In this document: positions 54,937-63,320 of the stretch, in pieces
Position numbering within the stretch: position 1 is the first letter of the stretch
Layout: each line of letters begins with the position of its first letter
Assembly (NCBI RefSeq): GCF_002215035.1
Contig: NZ_NKFP01000001.1
Location: forward strand, 1,423,501 to 1,487,500
Length of the DNA: 64,000 bases
Origin: Leptolyngbya ohadii IS1
GTDB lineage: Bacteria > Cyanobacteriota > Cyanobacteriia > Elainellales > Elainellaceae
Direction of reading: 5' to 3'
Program-made: the position numbers and the translations under genes
The notes under the pieces: generated by a model
The model's input: the letters and a program-made list of their open reading frames with translations, nothing else
What the model was told of the DNA's origin: nothing
The model's database searches: none

Positions 54937-56274
54937 TTAAATTTGCTGCAATGGGGGTTGCTTCCAGGTGCCGTTGAGGACTTCGGGTTTGGGTAAGTAA
55001 ATTCGCAGGATCAGGTAGAAGGGTCCATCGGGTGCAGGCAACCAATTCGATTCCCGATCGCCGCCGGGTGAATCCTTCTGGATATAGAGAGTGAGGGAAC
55101 CATCTTCACCAAACTTGAATGTCTCCAGCATCGGGGAGTTCAAGACATATCGCTGGAGCGGATTTCGGACGAGCAATTGGGTCTTACCGTCATACAGGGT
55201 GATCGACCAGAAGGCATTGGCGGGTGGCAGTTGATCGCCCTCAAAGCGCAGCGTGTAACCAGACTGTGAGGTATCAAGTTTGTTGTTGTCGGCATCGACA
55301 AAGTAGGTTATGTAGATAGCTTCGTCACGGGAGTTGCCATAAATTCCCAGTTTTGCAGCCAGGAAGCGATACAGGTAGTTGTTCTGGAGGAACTCGCGGG
55401 TACCGAACGCATCACCACTACCCACTTCTCCCGCATTGAGGCGCTGCATGATACCTGGAAAGTCTTGCTGCCAGAAGTCGCTGATGCCATCGGCGATCGC
55501 CTGCTGGATCTCTGGGGGAAATGTGGCGATGTCAAAGGGTTTACCTGCACCAATACCCAATTGAGCAAAGCGAGATATTAATTCAGTCTCAGACGGATGA
55601 GTGGGGGCAAATTGCAGCAAGAAGTTGAGGTAGCGGAATAATACGGGTGTCTCAGTCATATCGTCTACCAGTGGGAGCCACGCGATCGCGGGTGCTGCTG
55701 GTGGGGCAGGTTTTCCTACAAACTGCGACAGGGGTTGCGCCTGAATGCCTGCCTGAATGGTCTGCACCTTCTCTAAATCGGATAGATCAAAGAGTTGGAT
55801 GCGGAAGAGGATGTACAACAATTCAGTTTCGCATCGAATGACCGCCCGAATATTTTCCGGTGGCTCACCGTTCCAACCGGGATCGACGAGCAGGAAGTTA
55901 CCCCCATCGTTGCCGTAAACGCGGGTGCCGAGGTAGTCAATGTTATGGGTGTACAGATCAACGATCTGCCCGGTGTAGTAACGGTTTGGCTCGATCGCAG
56001 GCATGGTGACAACGATCGGTTCAGTTCGCAAATCTGCCCAGAGAAAGCAATAGGGCGTGTCGGTGTTGGGCGTGATAAACTGCGTGTCATCCGGGGTGAC
56101 GACCCCTGCCGCACGACCAATCTGGTTAATGGGGGCTTTGAAATCTGGGTGTCTGGTGTCGATCGCCTGTTTGTACAGCGTTTTGTAGTTTTCAACCATT
56201 GGAAACCCAAAGGTATAGGCTTCTCGGGCAATATTGCGGGCGGTTTCAGGGGTAAGAGCTGTTAGTGATTGCAT
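54937..56274 (-). CDS. DUF1254/DUF1214 protein, third of three
   Basis: 445 aa, more divergent. DUF1254 part: TARNIAREAYTFGFPMVENY, PDDTQFITPNTDTPYCFLWA, LYTHNIDYLGTRVYGNDGGN. DUF1214 part: FWSITLYDGKTQLLVRNPLQ, LTLYIQKDSPGGDRESNWLP, and FYLILRIYLPKPEVLNGTW. It is likely first of the DUF1254 set to be transcribed, with about 35 bases to the next gene. A UPF0114 gene lies just upstream in the same direction, so the group is probably one transcript. Confidence 0.88.
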   Translation of the reverse strand: MQSLTALTPETARNIAREAYTFGFPMVENYKTLYKQAIDTRHPDFKAPINQIGRAAGVVTPDDTQFITPNTDTPYCFLWADLRTEPIVVTMPAIEPNRYYTGQIVDLYTHNIDYLGTRVYGNDGGNFLLVDPGWNGEPPENIRAVIRCETELLYILFRIQLFDLSDLEKVQTIQAGIQAQPLSQFVGKPAPPAAPAIAWLPLVDDMTETPVLFRYLNFLLQFAPTHPSETELISRFAQLGIGAGKPFDIATFPPEIQQAIADGISDFWQQDFPGIMQRLNAGEVGSGDAFGTREFLQNNYLYRFLAAKLGIYGNSRDEAIYITYFVDADNNKLDTSQSGYTLRFEGDQLPPANAFWSITLYDGKTQLLVRNPLQRYVLNSPMLETFKFGEDGSLTLYIQKDSPGGDRESNWLPAPDGPFYLILRIYLPKPEVLNGTWKQPPLQQI

Positions 56275-56311
56275 CTTTTATGAATCCTCATCAAGGTTTA
56301 CCAATAGAGAC

Positions 56312-56839
56312 TTAAGGATGCTCCTCCAGGGATTGCTGGGTTCCAGTCGTTTTCCCTGATTCTGTATGATGAGAGGCGATCAGGCGCACGTAGAAGATTA
56401 ATCCCAGCCCTGCAATCACCGCCGCGATCGCCAGCCCCAGATTCAAAATTGCAGCACTTCCATCCCAATCCACGACAACACCCGTAAAGTTGATTGCTAA
56501 GATGACAATGACGACACTCAATAAGATAATTTTTAACTCATCAAAGTTCTCGATTTTAAGCCAGCGGGGTAGACGCAGGGAGGTATCGATAAACAGATGG
56601 TAAAGACCCAGAGCAATAATATAGAGGGCAACCCCCAGAAACAATAAATCAATCAGCTGAATGAAACTCAGCGTGATACTTTTTACTGCTTCGCTGGTAA
56701 AGGTACGGGACTGAATTAACTCAATCATGAGATGAATTAATACAATCACACCGTAGATCAGAATAGCTGCCGCTCCCACCAGGGCTGCGATCACTGCCAG
56801 ATTGACCAGATAACGGCTACTCAATAGAAGACGATTCAT
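56312..56839 (-). CDS. UPF0114/YqhA-family membrane protein
   Basis: 175 aa with four hydrophobic helices (YLVNLAVIAALVGAAAILIY, FIQLIDLLFLGVALYIIALG, LKIILLSVVIVILAINFTGV, LNLGLAIAAVIAGLGLIFYV). The layout and first helices fit YqhA-type UPF0114 proteins, whose role is unknown. It lies 37 bases upstream of the third DUF1254 gene on the same strand. A 210-base gap before the next gene may hold a promoter. Confidence 0.75.
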   Translation of the reverse strand: MNRLLLSSRYLVNLAVIAALVGAAAILIYGVIVLIHLMIELIQSRTFTSEAVKSITLSFIQLIDLLFLGVALYIIALGLYHLFIDTSLRLPRWLKIENFDELKIILLSVVIVILAINFTGVVVDWDGSAAILNLGLAIAAVIAGLGLIFYVRLIASHHTESGKTTGTQQSLEEHP

Positions 56840-57051
56840 AGGTGCATCATAAACGTTTCATACCGATAGCCCGGTGAATATTCAGTCCCCCGCCAGAGCA
56901 GGGGATAAATGCGATTAATTAACCCTCAATTAACCTCCCGATGTGTTTGCGGGTTCAGGCTGGGCAAAAGCATCTTTTTCTGAGGCGATCGCCGCTTTTG
57001 CAGGCTGGGTTCCCGGTATCACTTGACCCGAATAACCTATCTGTAACTGTG

Positions 57052-57552
57052 TCAGGCAGTCTTTCCTGGATCGAGAAGAGTGGACTTCGGCTTGACCTCT
57101 AAATCAGGGACGGAACGCTGCTCGATCTCCGGGTTAGGGAAGATGGAACGCTGCTCAATCCAGTAGCCGAGCGTCCAGATTGCGACAATGGTATCCACGA
57201 CTAGAACTGGAAAATAGCCGTAGGTGCTTTTATTGGCGAACCCGCCAGAAGTCACATAAAGCAACACCATCCAGCTTTTTTCCGCAAACGAGTAGAAGAC
57301 AACCGGAGAACGCCAGGATTTCTGGAACGCAGCAACTATCATCACCACGCCCATAAAGCCGACCATTACGCCCCAGTGATAGTAGAAGAAGTAGTGCCCT
57401 TGATCGAAGTAGTTTGACGCAAAGTTTTCGTCATATGGGAGTCCCAATATGTTTACGATTCCCCACACAGGCGCGATCGCGTAGATGAAGCAACAGGCTG
57501 TCGCCAATCCCATAACGAAGAGCATCTTTGATAGGTAGCGGGTAAAAAACAT
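57052..57552 (-). CDS. membrane protein, 4 helices, unknown family
   Basis: ATG 57552 has gagga eight bases upstream and is preferred over the ATG 57585, which adds 11 polar residues. The product (about 166 aa) has helices LFVMGLATACCFIYAIAPVW, WGVMVGFMGVVMIVAAF, KSWMVLLYVTSGGFA and YFPVLVVDTIVAIWTLGYWI, and a charged C-terminal tail. A loop carries YFDQGHYFFYYHWG with aromatic and His residues. No family is recognised. It sits in the DUF1254 neighbourhood and may be co-expressed. Confidence 0.65.
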   Translation of the reverse strand: MFFTRYLSKMLFVMGLATACCFIYAIAPVWGIVNILGLPYDENFASNYFDQGHYFFYYHWGVMVGFMGVVMIVAAFQKSWRSPVVFYSFAEKSWMVLLYVTSGGFANKSTYGYFPVLVVDTIVAIWTLGYWIEQRSIFPNPEIEQRSVPDLEVKPKSTLLDPGKTA

Positions 57553-57585
57553 ATGGGAATCCTCGTTGACTGTTACCTGAATCAA

Positions 57586-58068
57586 TTACTGGCAAGCTAA
57601 AACAGCAACCGAGTAAGCCGTGTTGCGATCGCCTCGAACGTTCGTGTTGATCTGAAAAGGCTGGCGATTGGTTGGGCTTTGCAGTTGAACGTTGTAGAGG
57701 TAAAACCGTTCTGCATTGAGATCGCGGGAAATGGGAGTGGATGAGGAGTTGTCAGAGTACTTAAAATTAACTGCAACCCGATAGCGAGCATTATTTTCGG
57801 GCAAAAATTCAGCAATGTAGCTTGTAAAGGCGATGCCGGACGGGACTGCAAAATCAACGTTCGCATTGGTATTGGCGGTTGCAATCTGTTTGCGAATCAC
57901 AGCTTTACCCGTTGTGACTTCTCGCAAATAAACACAGTTTTCCCTCGTTGCGGGAGTAGGTGTAGAAGCGGGTGCGGGTGCCTGTGCTTGAGAGGTTTGG
58001 TTTAATGCAGGAATTAAGGCTGCGGTAGCGATCGTCAATCCCGCCAGCAAAGATATAGCTTGTTTCAT
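57586..58068 (-). CDS. secreted hypothetical protein, 160 aa
   Basis: Signal peptide LLAGLTIATAALIPALNQTS with cleavage near SQAQA-P (about residue 29), then a Pro/Thr-rich segment, followed by a small beta-rich domain (VAVNFKYSDNSSSTPISRDL, FYLYNVQLQSPTNRQPFQIN). Cys residues at 45 and 159 could bridge. The family is not recognised. It starts the minus-strand run of the DUF1254 cluster, with about 33 bases to the next start. Confidence 0.65.
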   Translation of the reverse strand: MKQAISLLAGLTIATAALIPALNQTSQAQAPAPASTPTPATRENCVYLREVTTGKAVIRKQIATANTNANVDFAVPSGIAFTSYIAEFLPENNARYRVAVNFKYSDNSSSTPISRDLNAERFYLYNVQLQSPTNRQPFQINTNVRGDRNTAYSVAVLACQ

Positions 58069-58254
58069 TGTTTTTCACCTCGGTAATCAAAATTGAATTG
58101 AATTGACTGAACTAGAACCGATCAAGCAAGTAACATTTATAACCACGAAACGATGAGCACTTACGCTCTCTCAGACATTTAACAAATAGCGAAAAGTTAT
58201 ATGCAACTGATATGATGCCTTTTCCTATCATTAACTTTGGCAATAACGCTGGTG

Positions 58255-59352
58255 TTAACAGGATGTTGGAAAATTGGGAATCGTATTTGTTTCAATCCGG
58301 CTATCAATTGCTGTCTGATAGATTGATGTCGAATGACTCAGACTAACGCTGCCCTGGGCATAATCTAAAAACGCCCATGCTTCTCCAAAATGGCTGTACT
58401 GCTGCTCTCTCAAATTAGCAGGCGGAACCATCGTCACCATATCTGACATATTCAAAACTCGATAGCTATTTGGGGCGATCGTCTCTAGATACTCAACAAA
58501 AGCTTGATTGCCAACCCTGGGCGCACCGTAGGTATAGAGGCGAATCTGGTCTTTGAGCGTCGGGTAATGATAGGCGAGATCTGCCGCTGCCAGCGTTGCG
58601 AGTGCCCCGCCTAAACTGTGACCTGCGATGAAACAGGGCAGGGATGGATTGAGCGTACTTGCCGCCTGCCGTACCTGTCTTGATAGCCGATTATAGAGCC
58701 GCAGAAACCCCGTATGAACGCGACCCTGCCCCCCTCGCAATCGCCCATAGTTGCTCTGACCCGACTGAAAGTTTGCCATCCACTCTTTTGGATTTGATGT
58801 GCCGCGAAACAGAATAATATTGTGGGTTTCCGAGGTCAGCACAAAGCCGATAAAGGCAAGGGTCGTGGGAATGGCTCGTCGCGTCAGCCGTCTGCCAATC
58901 TCCCCTAAATCGGGCAGCAGCGTCGTGGTTGCATCTAGCTCGACTCTAAAGGTTGCTACCTGGTTATATGGCTCTAGCTCACGCGGAAAACTCTCCAGGA
59001 TGCGAATCGAACCGTCATACCTGCGATCGCGCTGTCCCTGGTCAAATTGCTCCATTCCCAAACGGCTACAGCGAATTAACAGCCGCGATATGGCTCGATC
59101 GTAGTGGATTGGGGGAGGCGCAGACAAACTAGACAGATTATTGGAAGGACGATCGGGAGAACGATCGGGCGTTAAATGCTCTGAACCCAGGAGGGCATCT
59201 AACGTTTCGTCTGTGGCAATAATTTCGTCTGCAATAATTTCGTCGGAGGTGGATGGGGAAGGCTGTGCCTGGACAGAGCGTGTGATCCCACTACTTGCAA
59301 TGCCTGCCGTCACACTTACGAATAGAAATTTTCGGCGATTTAGATTATTCAT
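58255..59352 (-). CDS. class 3 lipase with twin-arginine-like signal
   Basis: 365 aa. The start NNLNRRKFLFVSVTAGIASS is a Tat-type signal (RRKFL). The class 3 lipase domain (about 90-330) has FRGTSNPKEWMANF, the nucleophile Ser246 in AGHSLGGALATLAAADLAYH, Asp in LNMSDMVTMVPP, and a His near HFGEAWAF or SHSTSIY. It hydrolyses acyl glycerols or phospholipids in the periplasm. No partner is obvious; the neighbours on this strand are membrane and secreted proteins. Confidence 0.88.
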   Translation of the reverse strand: MNNLNRRKFLFVSVTAGIASSGITRSVQAQPSPSTSDEIIADEIIATDETLDALLGSEHLTPDRSPDRPSNNLSSLSAPPPIHYDRAISRLLIRCSRLGMEQFDQGQRDRRYDGSIRILESFPRELEPYNQVATFRVELDATTTLLPDLGEIGRRLTRRAIPTTLAFIGFVLTSETHNIILFRGTSNPKEWMANFQSGQSNYGRLRGGQGRVHTGFLRLYNRLSRQVRQAASTLNPSLPCFIAGHSLGGALATLAAADLAYHYPTLKDQIRLYTYGAPRVGNQAFVEYLETIAPNSYRVLNMSDMVTMVPPANLREQQYSHFGEAWAFLDYAQGSVSLSHSTSIYQTAIDSRIETNTIPNFPTSC

Positions 59353-59477
59353 ATTTAGAAAAGAAAAGACAATCTTGATAGGGTAAAGGGCATTGATTTA
59401 GGAGAATTATATTTTGTTTTTAGAAGATGCTTTAAAAGCAAAAAGTAAATGAGCATTGCGATTGCAAAACTACTTTT

Positions 59478-60164
59478 TCAAGTCTCGTTTGGTGTACTTC
59501 CTGTCTTTCTGCGGTAGTTGTCAATTAGAATATAAACACTAATCAGAAGTACCCAGAGTGGAAAGAGGATAAAGACCCACCCCAGTCGATTGATGCTGCC
59601 GATTCTGAGAAGCATGAGGGCTGCTAATGCGTATCCCAATAGCGCCATCCACCTGGGAACCGCACTGCTCCGCAGGAAGATCGTACAAATAGAAATCATA
59701 AAAACGCCTGCCATCCGAATGCCGTAGGTATTGAGAATTACGCGGATAACAACGCGCCCCAGATCGTAGTAGGTCGATGTAACGGTAGGATTAGCCGTCT
59801 CCTCATTCAGGAACAAAAGGCTCCCGGTCACTGCCGAAGCCGCAAAAAGCATGGCAAGGAACAGTAGCCCGCTGCCCAAAAAGACGGTGGCAAAAAACTG
59901 GTCTTCTCGCTCTCCTAACCGATCGCGCACCGCACCAATAAACCAGAGAAATGCAATTCCGGCAAAAGGAACGAGATCGAGTGCCAGGAGAATATTCTTG
60001 TTTGCAATAGGGGATGTCCCAACGTCAGATGGATTGAGCGCGATGCTGTTTAGAATCAGTACGAGGCTAATAATGAGGAGAATGGAGAATACAATTCCGG
60101 CGATCGCAGCCGCTTTGGGGGCTTTCAAACGTTCGCGAAGGTTCAAAGGTTTTGTCGGTTGCAC
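59478..60164 (-). CDS. integral membrane protein, about six helices
   Basis: 228 aa. Helices: IAGIVFSILLIISLVLILNS, LLALDLVPFAGIAFLWFIGA, FFATVFLGSGLLFLAMLFAA, VIRVILNTYGIRMAGVFMIS, and two near WMALLGYALAALMLL and LGWVFILFPLWVLLISVYIL. The loop RDRLGEREDQFF is a charged cytoplasmic stretch. I do not recognise the family with confidence. It is 50 bases from the barrel protein gene upstream on this strand, so possibly co-transcribed. Confidence 0.65.
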   Translation of the reverse strand: MQPTKPLNLRERLKAPKAAAIAGIVFSILLIISLVLILNSIALNPSDVGTSPIANKNILLALDLVPFAGIAFLWFIGAVRDRLGEREDQFFATVFLGSGLLFLAMLFAASAVTGSLLFLNEETANPTVTSTYYDLGRVVIRVILNTYGIRMAGVFMISICTIFLRSSAVPRWMALLGYALAALMLLRIGSINRLGWVFILFPLWVLLISVYILIDNYRRKTGSTPNET

Positions 60165-60216
60165 TGTATCCTCCCTGTTGCCTGTATCTTCGTATAAACG
60201 AAACCTATAAACGTCC

Positions 60217-61587
60217 TCAGAAGCGAAATACCATACCCAGATAAGGTCCGTGCATCAGCAGATTGACTCCCAGTTCTTCTCCTCGAACATCGGCAGTGTA
60301 CTGCAAGGTCGAAAGGCGGTAAGCCAGCAGCAGCGAAGTGTCGCCCGCAAACAGCCAATCGATGCCAGCCGTAAATGAGGTAGCGAACAGCGTTCCGCCA
60401 ATGCCAAAACCCGCAAAGTCTCCCCTGACCCACCCCGCTAACGTTGGAGACACATTCCACCGGATGCGTCCGCTGGCTAAGGGAGTAATGAGCGTTGTGC
60501 TGCTTTGCAAATTGCGATCGCCGCCTAGATTGGTACTGATATTAATTTCCTGCTCAAATGCATAGATTCGTATCCCAAGAATGGCATCAAACACCAGCTC
60601 ACCCATCTCAAACTCGGTTTCGGCACTGGATACGTTCGTTCCATAGCGATAGCCGAAGCCTAGATCAAACTGTCCGTATTGCACATTGATCTCAGTGTCG
60701 ATTCGAGAAGGAAGAACATTACAAAGACAGTTGGGAATCGATAAATCGCTTGAGCGATCCTGCCCCAAATCGAAGTATGCCGCATCAAAAATCAAGCCCA
60801 GGTTGCCTCTCCAGGCTTCTACCCGTCCTGCTAGCGCAAAGTTTAATGGCTCCAGAACATCGCTCAACCCTAAGTTGAGATCTGACCTGAAGTTCCTTAC
60901 GGTGACACGACCGTTGACGCTGAACGGAACAAAAGCATTGGGTGTGACGCTAAATCGCCAGCGAGGTGATGCAGAGGATTCTGCTGCTTCCGGAGGAGGT
61001 TGGGGTGCTTCTGGTTCAGGAATCGGGTCAGCCTGGGCAATTTGCCAATGCTCATTCGGGTTGGATACGCTTTGCGTCAGTTCGGATAGCGCGATCGGGC
61101 TGAATACAACTTGCGGTTCGATGGAAAAGCTTGCAGAAGTAGGGTCTTTAGTAAAGGTTGATGGATCAGCTTGTGTGAGTTGACTCTGGCTTAAATTTTC
61201 AGCACCTAAATTCTCAGCACCTAAATTCTCAGTCAGTGTTGAGGGAGGCTGTTCTAATTCTGATGTTAATCCTGATGCTAATTCCGATGAAGAGGGCACA
61301 GGATTAGAAGCATTATTAGATACAGCTGGCGTACTTGAATATTCTTCGATCGCGCCATCTTCTATTAAGCGATCTACGCTAGAGGATTGTAAGGTTTGCT
61401 CTGCTTCGATCGCCTCATCTGCTGTTTCAAAAGCCACATTTCCAAGCCGATCGTCGTCTACTGTGGATTGATGAGATTCGATCGGCGAGGGAACCTCAGC
61501 CGCATATCCTGAGAACGCTGTTATTCCGGTCAGACTTACGGCGATCGGAACAACCTGTAGAAAAGACAAAACTCGCTGCATTTGCAT
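60217..61587 (-). CDS. outer-membrane beta-barrel protein with long periplasmic linker
   Basis: About 456 aa from ATG 61587 (alternatives GTG 61593, ATG 61581). The signal peptide VVPIAVSLTGITAFSGYAA is cleaved near AAE. A long acidic, Ser/Pro/Glu-rich linker (about 35-205, repeated GAENLGAENLSQ) is followed by a beta-barrel: WRFSVTPNAFVPFSVNGRVT and alternating strands, ending with the aromatic tail YLGMVFRF, a typical outer-membrane C-terminus with final Phe. It starts 10 bases after the GDSL-RTX gene stop, so the two are a two-gene operon. Confidence 0.8.
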   Translation of the reverse strand: MQMQRVLSFLQVVPIAVSLTGITAFSGYAAEVPSPIESHQSTVDDDRLGNVAFETADEAIEAEQTLQSSSVDRLIEDGAIEEYSSTPAVSNNASNPVPSSSELASGLTSELEQPPSTLTENLGAENLGAENLSQSQLTQADPSTFTKDPTSASFSIEPQVVFSPIALSELTQSVSNPNEHWQIAQADPIPEPEAPQPPPEAAESSASPRWRFSVTPNAFVPFSVNGRVTVRNFRSDLNLGLSDVLEPLNFALAGRVEAWRGNLGLIFDAAYFDLGQDRSSDLSIPNCLCNVLPSRIDTEINVQYGQFDLGFGYRYGTNVSSAETEFEMGELVFDAILGIRIYAFEQEINISTNLGGDRNLQSSTTLITPLASGRIRWNVSPTLAGWVRGDFAGFGIGGTLFATSFTAGIDWLFAGDTSLLLAYRLSTLQYTADVRGEELGVNLLMHGPYLGMVFRF

Positions 61588-61597
61588 ACCCACTGCC

Positions 61598-63124
61598 TCA
61601 CCCTCCTCTGGTGGTCAAAAGCTCTTTTAGCCCAGTCAATCCAGCCAGTTCCGCTTGAACGGCATCCAGAATGGCTGAACCCCGTTCCTGAATTCCAAAA
61701 TTGGGGAGGACACTTTTCAGACGATCGCCAATGAAATCGCTGGAGCTAATTGAGCTTGCCTGAACCCCTTCGAGAATCGCGATCGGTTTACCTGTAGTGG
61801 AAACCGCAATTACGGTATCTCTGCCCTGCTGCCGAATGTCTAAATCCCTAAAGCGAGTTTGATTGGGAATCAGCAAAAGATCACCGTTGGTATCAAAGTC
61901 CTGAATCGTATTGATGCTGCGCTGCGTTCGGAGCGAGAAGATGTCACAGCCGCTCCCACCATTCAGCAGGTTATCGCCCAGTCCGCCGCTCAAGAAATCG
62001 ATGCCGTTGCCCCCAATCAGCGTGTCGTTTCCCGCCTGACCAAAAAGCAAATCGCGCCCTGCTCCACCCTGAAGAAGGTCGTTGCCAAAACCGCCTAACA
62101 GCAAATCGCTGTCTTCCAGTCCTCGGAGGCTATCCGCGCCTGCTCCACCCAGAAGCGAGTCATCGCCCCGGTTTCCTTCCAAAATGTCCTGACCCGATCG
62201 CCCCTGAATTAGGTCGTTTCCGGCATAGCCCACCAGCCGATCGCTAAAGAGAGTGCCAATCCGGTTAATGCTCTGGGTGATGCCATTCACAATATCCCGC
62301 CGCAGCGTACCCGCAAAGAGCGTATGTCCCTGAGTCGTGGGATGCGTCTGATCCCAAAAGAAAAACTGGTTCGGATCTGCGGCTGGATTCGCAGGAACAA
62401 GACCCTGAAGATAGGGTGAGGTCACATTTGCGAAGCCGAAAGCAGACGGATTTTGGGCAACTTCTTCACCAATAGGAAACAAATTGCTCAGAACGATGTT
62501 GAGATTAGGATTGCGATCGAGCGGTGTGAGTGCTGATGCTAGCTGCTGGTTAAAGCGAAGCGTCAGGTCGGTTAGCGCATTGAGTTGTCCTGCCTGAAGA
62601 CTGAGGGGGGTGCGTCCCAGGTTTGGATTTTGCACAACCACAATGTTCCTGGCTCCCAGGTTTGCCAGAGTGGTGACAGCCGTTGTGATATCTCCGACTG
62701 CCTGACTGATGGCTGAAGCGAGGTCAGCCGATGGACTCAGAAAATTGTCTCCACCTGCCCAGACAAAATACAGCGCCTTTGAATTTGCCCCTTGTGCGCC
62801 GACAGTGCTGGCAAAGCGATCGATCTGATCCAGCAGTCCGCCGAATTTCAGATCGCCAGTATCGCCGATATTGTCCCGTCCGGTCTTGGCACCGCCGATG
62901 GCAAAATTGGTTTCGGGAGTCAGTCTTAATCCCAGCCGATTCGCCAGCGTTTCAACCGCAACTGCTCCATTGGAAAAGCGTCCATTCAAGTAGGGAGGAC
63001 TGGGGGGAAAGCGTCCGCCAGTCGCTCTAAAGATATTCCCGGTATCAGAAAGACTGTCCCCAAAGGCAATGACCTGGGCATCTGCTGCCGTGACTCTGGT
63101 TCGATCGTTTTTAGCTGTGTTCAT
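61598..63124 (-). CDS. GDSL/SGNH esterase fused to RTX repeats
   Basis: 508 aa. The esterase domain (about 15-285) has block I VIAFGDSLSDTGN with Ser24, PYLNGRFSNGAVAVETL, GGDNF in VWAGGDNFLSP, and block V FFWDQTHPTTQGH with the Asp and His. RTX repeats follow (about 295-385: GNDLIQGRSGQDILEGNRGD, GGFGNDLLQGGAGRDLLFGQ) and a cap. There is no N-terminal signal, so type I export is expected. The next gene downstream is an outer-membrane barrel. Confidence 0.88.
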   Translation of the reverse strand: MNTAKNDRTRVTAADAQVIAFGDSLSDTGNIFRATGGRFPPSPPYLNGRFSNGAVAVETLANRLGLRLTPETNFAIGGAKTGRDNIGDTGDLKFGGLLDQIDRFASTVGAQGANSKALYFVWAGGDNFLSPSADLASAISQAVGDITTAVTTLANLGARNIVVVQNPNLGRTPLSLQAGQLNALTDLTLRFNQQLASALTPLDRNPNLNIVLSNLFPIGEEVAQNPSAFGFANVTSPYLQGLVPANPAADPNQFFFWDQTHPTTQGHTLFAGTLRRDIVNGITQSINRIGTLFSDRLVGYAGNDLIQGRSGQDILEGNRGDDSLLGGAGADSLRGLEDSDLLLGGFGNDLLQGGAGRDLLFGQAGNDTLIGGNGIDFLSGGLGDNLLNGGSGCDIFSLRTQRSINTIQDFDTNGDLLLIPNQTRFRDLDIRQQGRDTVIAVSTTGKPIAILEGVQASSISSSDFIGDRLKSVLPNFGIQERGSAILDAVQAELAGLTGLKELLTTRGG

Positions 63125-63320
63125 TTATTAAAAATTAAACGCAATTCTGATCCAGCAATACGATTTTTATGCACCCTGTCAATTTCTTGGCAGCAAGTGT
63201 GAACCAGGACACCCAAACAATTCGCGCCTGTGTCAACATTATGGAAAGCTACCATTTTAGGCACGATCGCACTATTCCTGATAATGCTGAGAAGCTATAT
63301 GAAAGTTATAGGTCGATCGC

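Noticed and set aside
56840-57051. In-frame text past the stop of the membrane gene at 57052 (ending QPEPANTSGG)
   Set aside because: It might be an original C-terminal part after a frameshift, but no homologue is recalled and the stretch is short.
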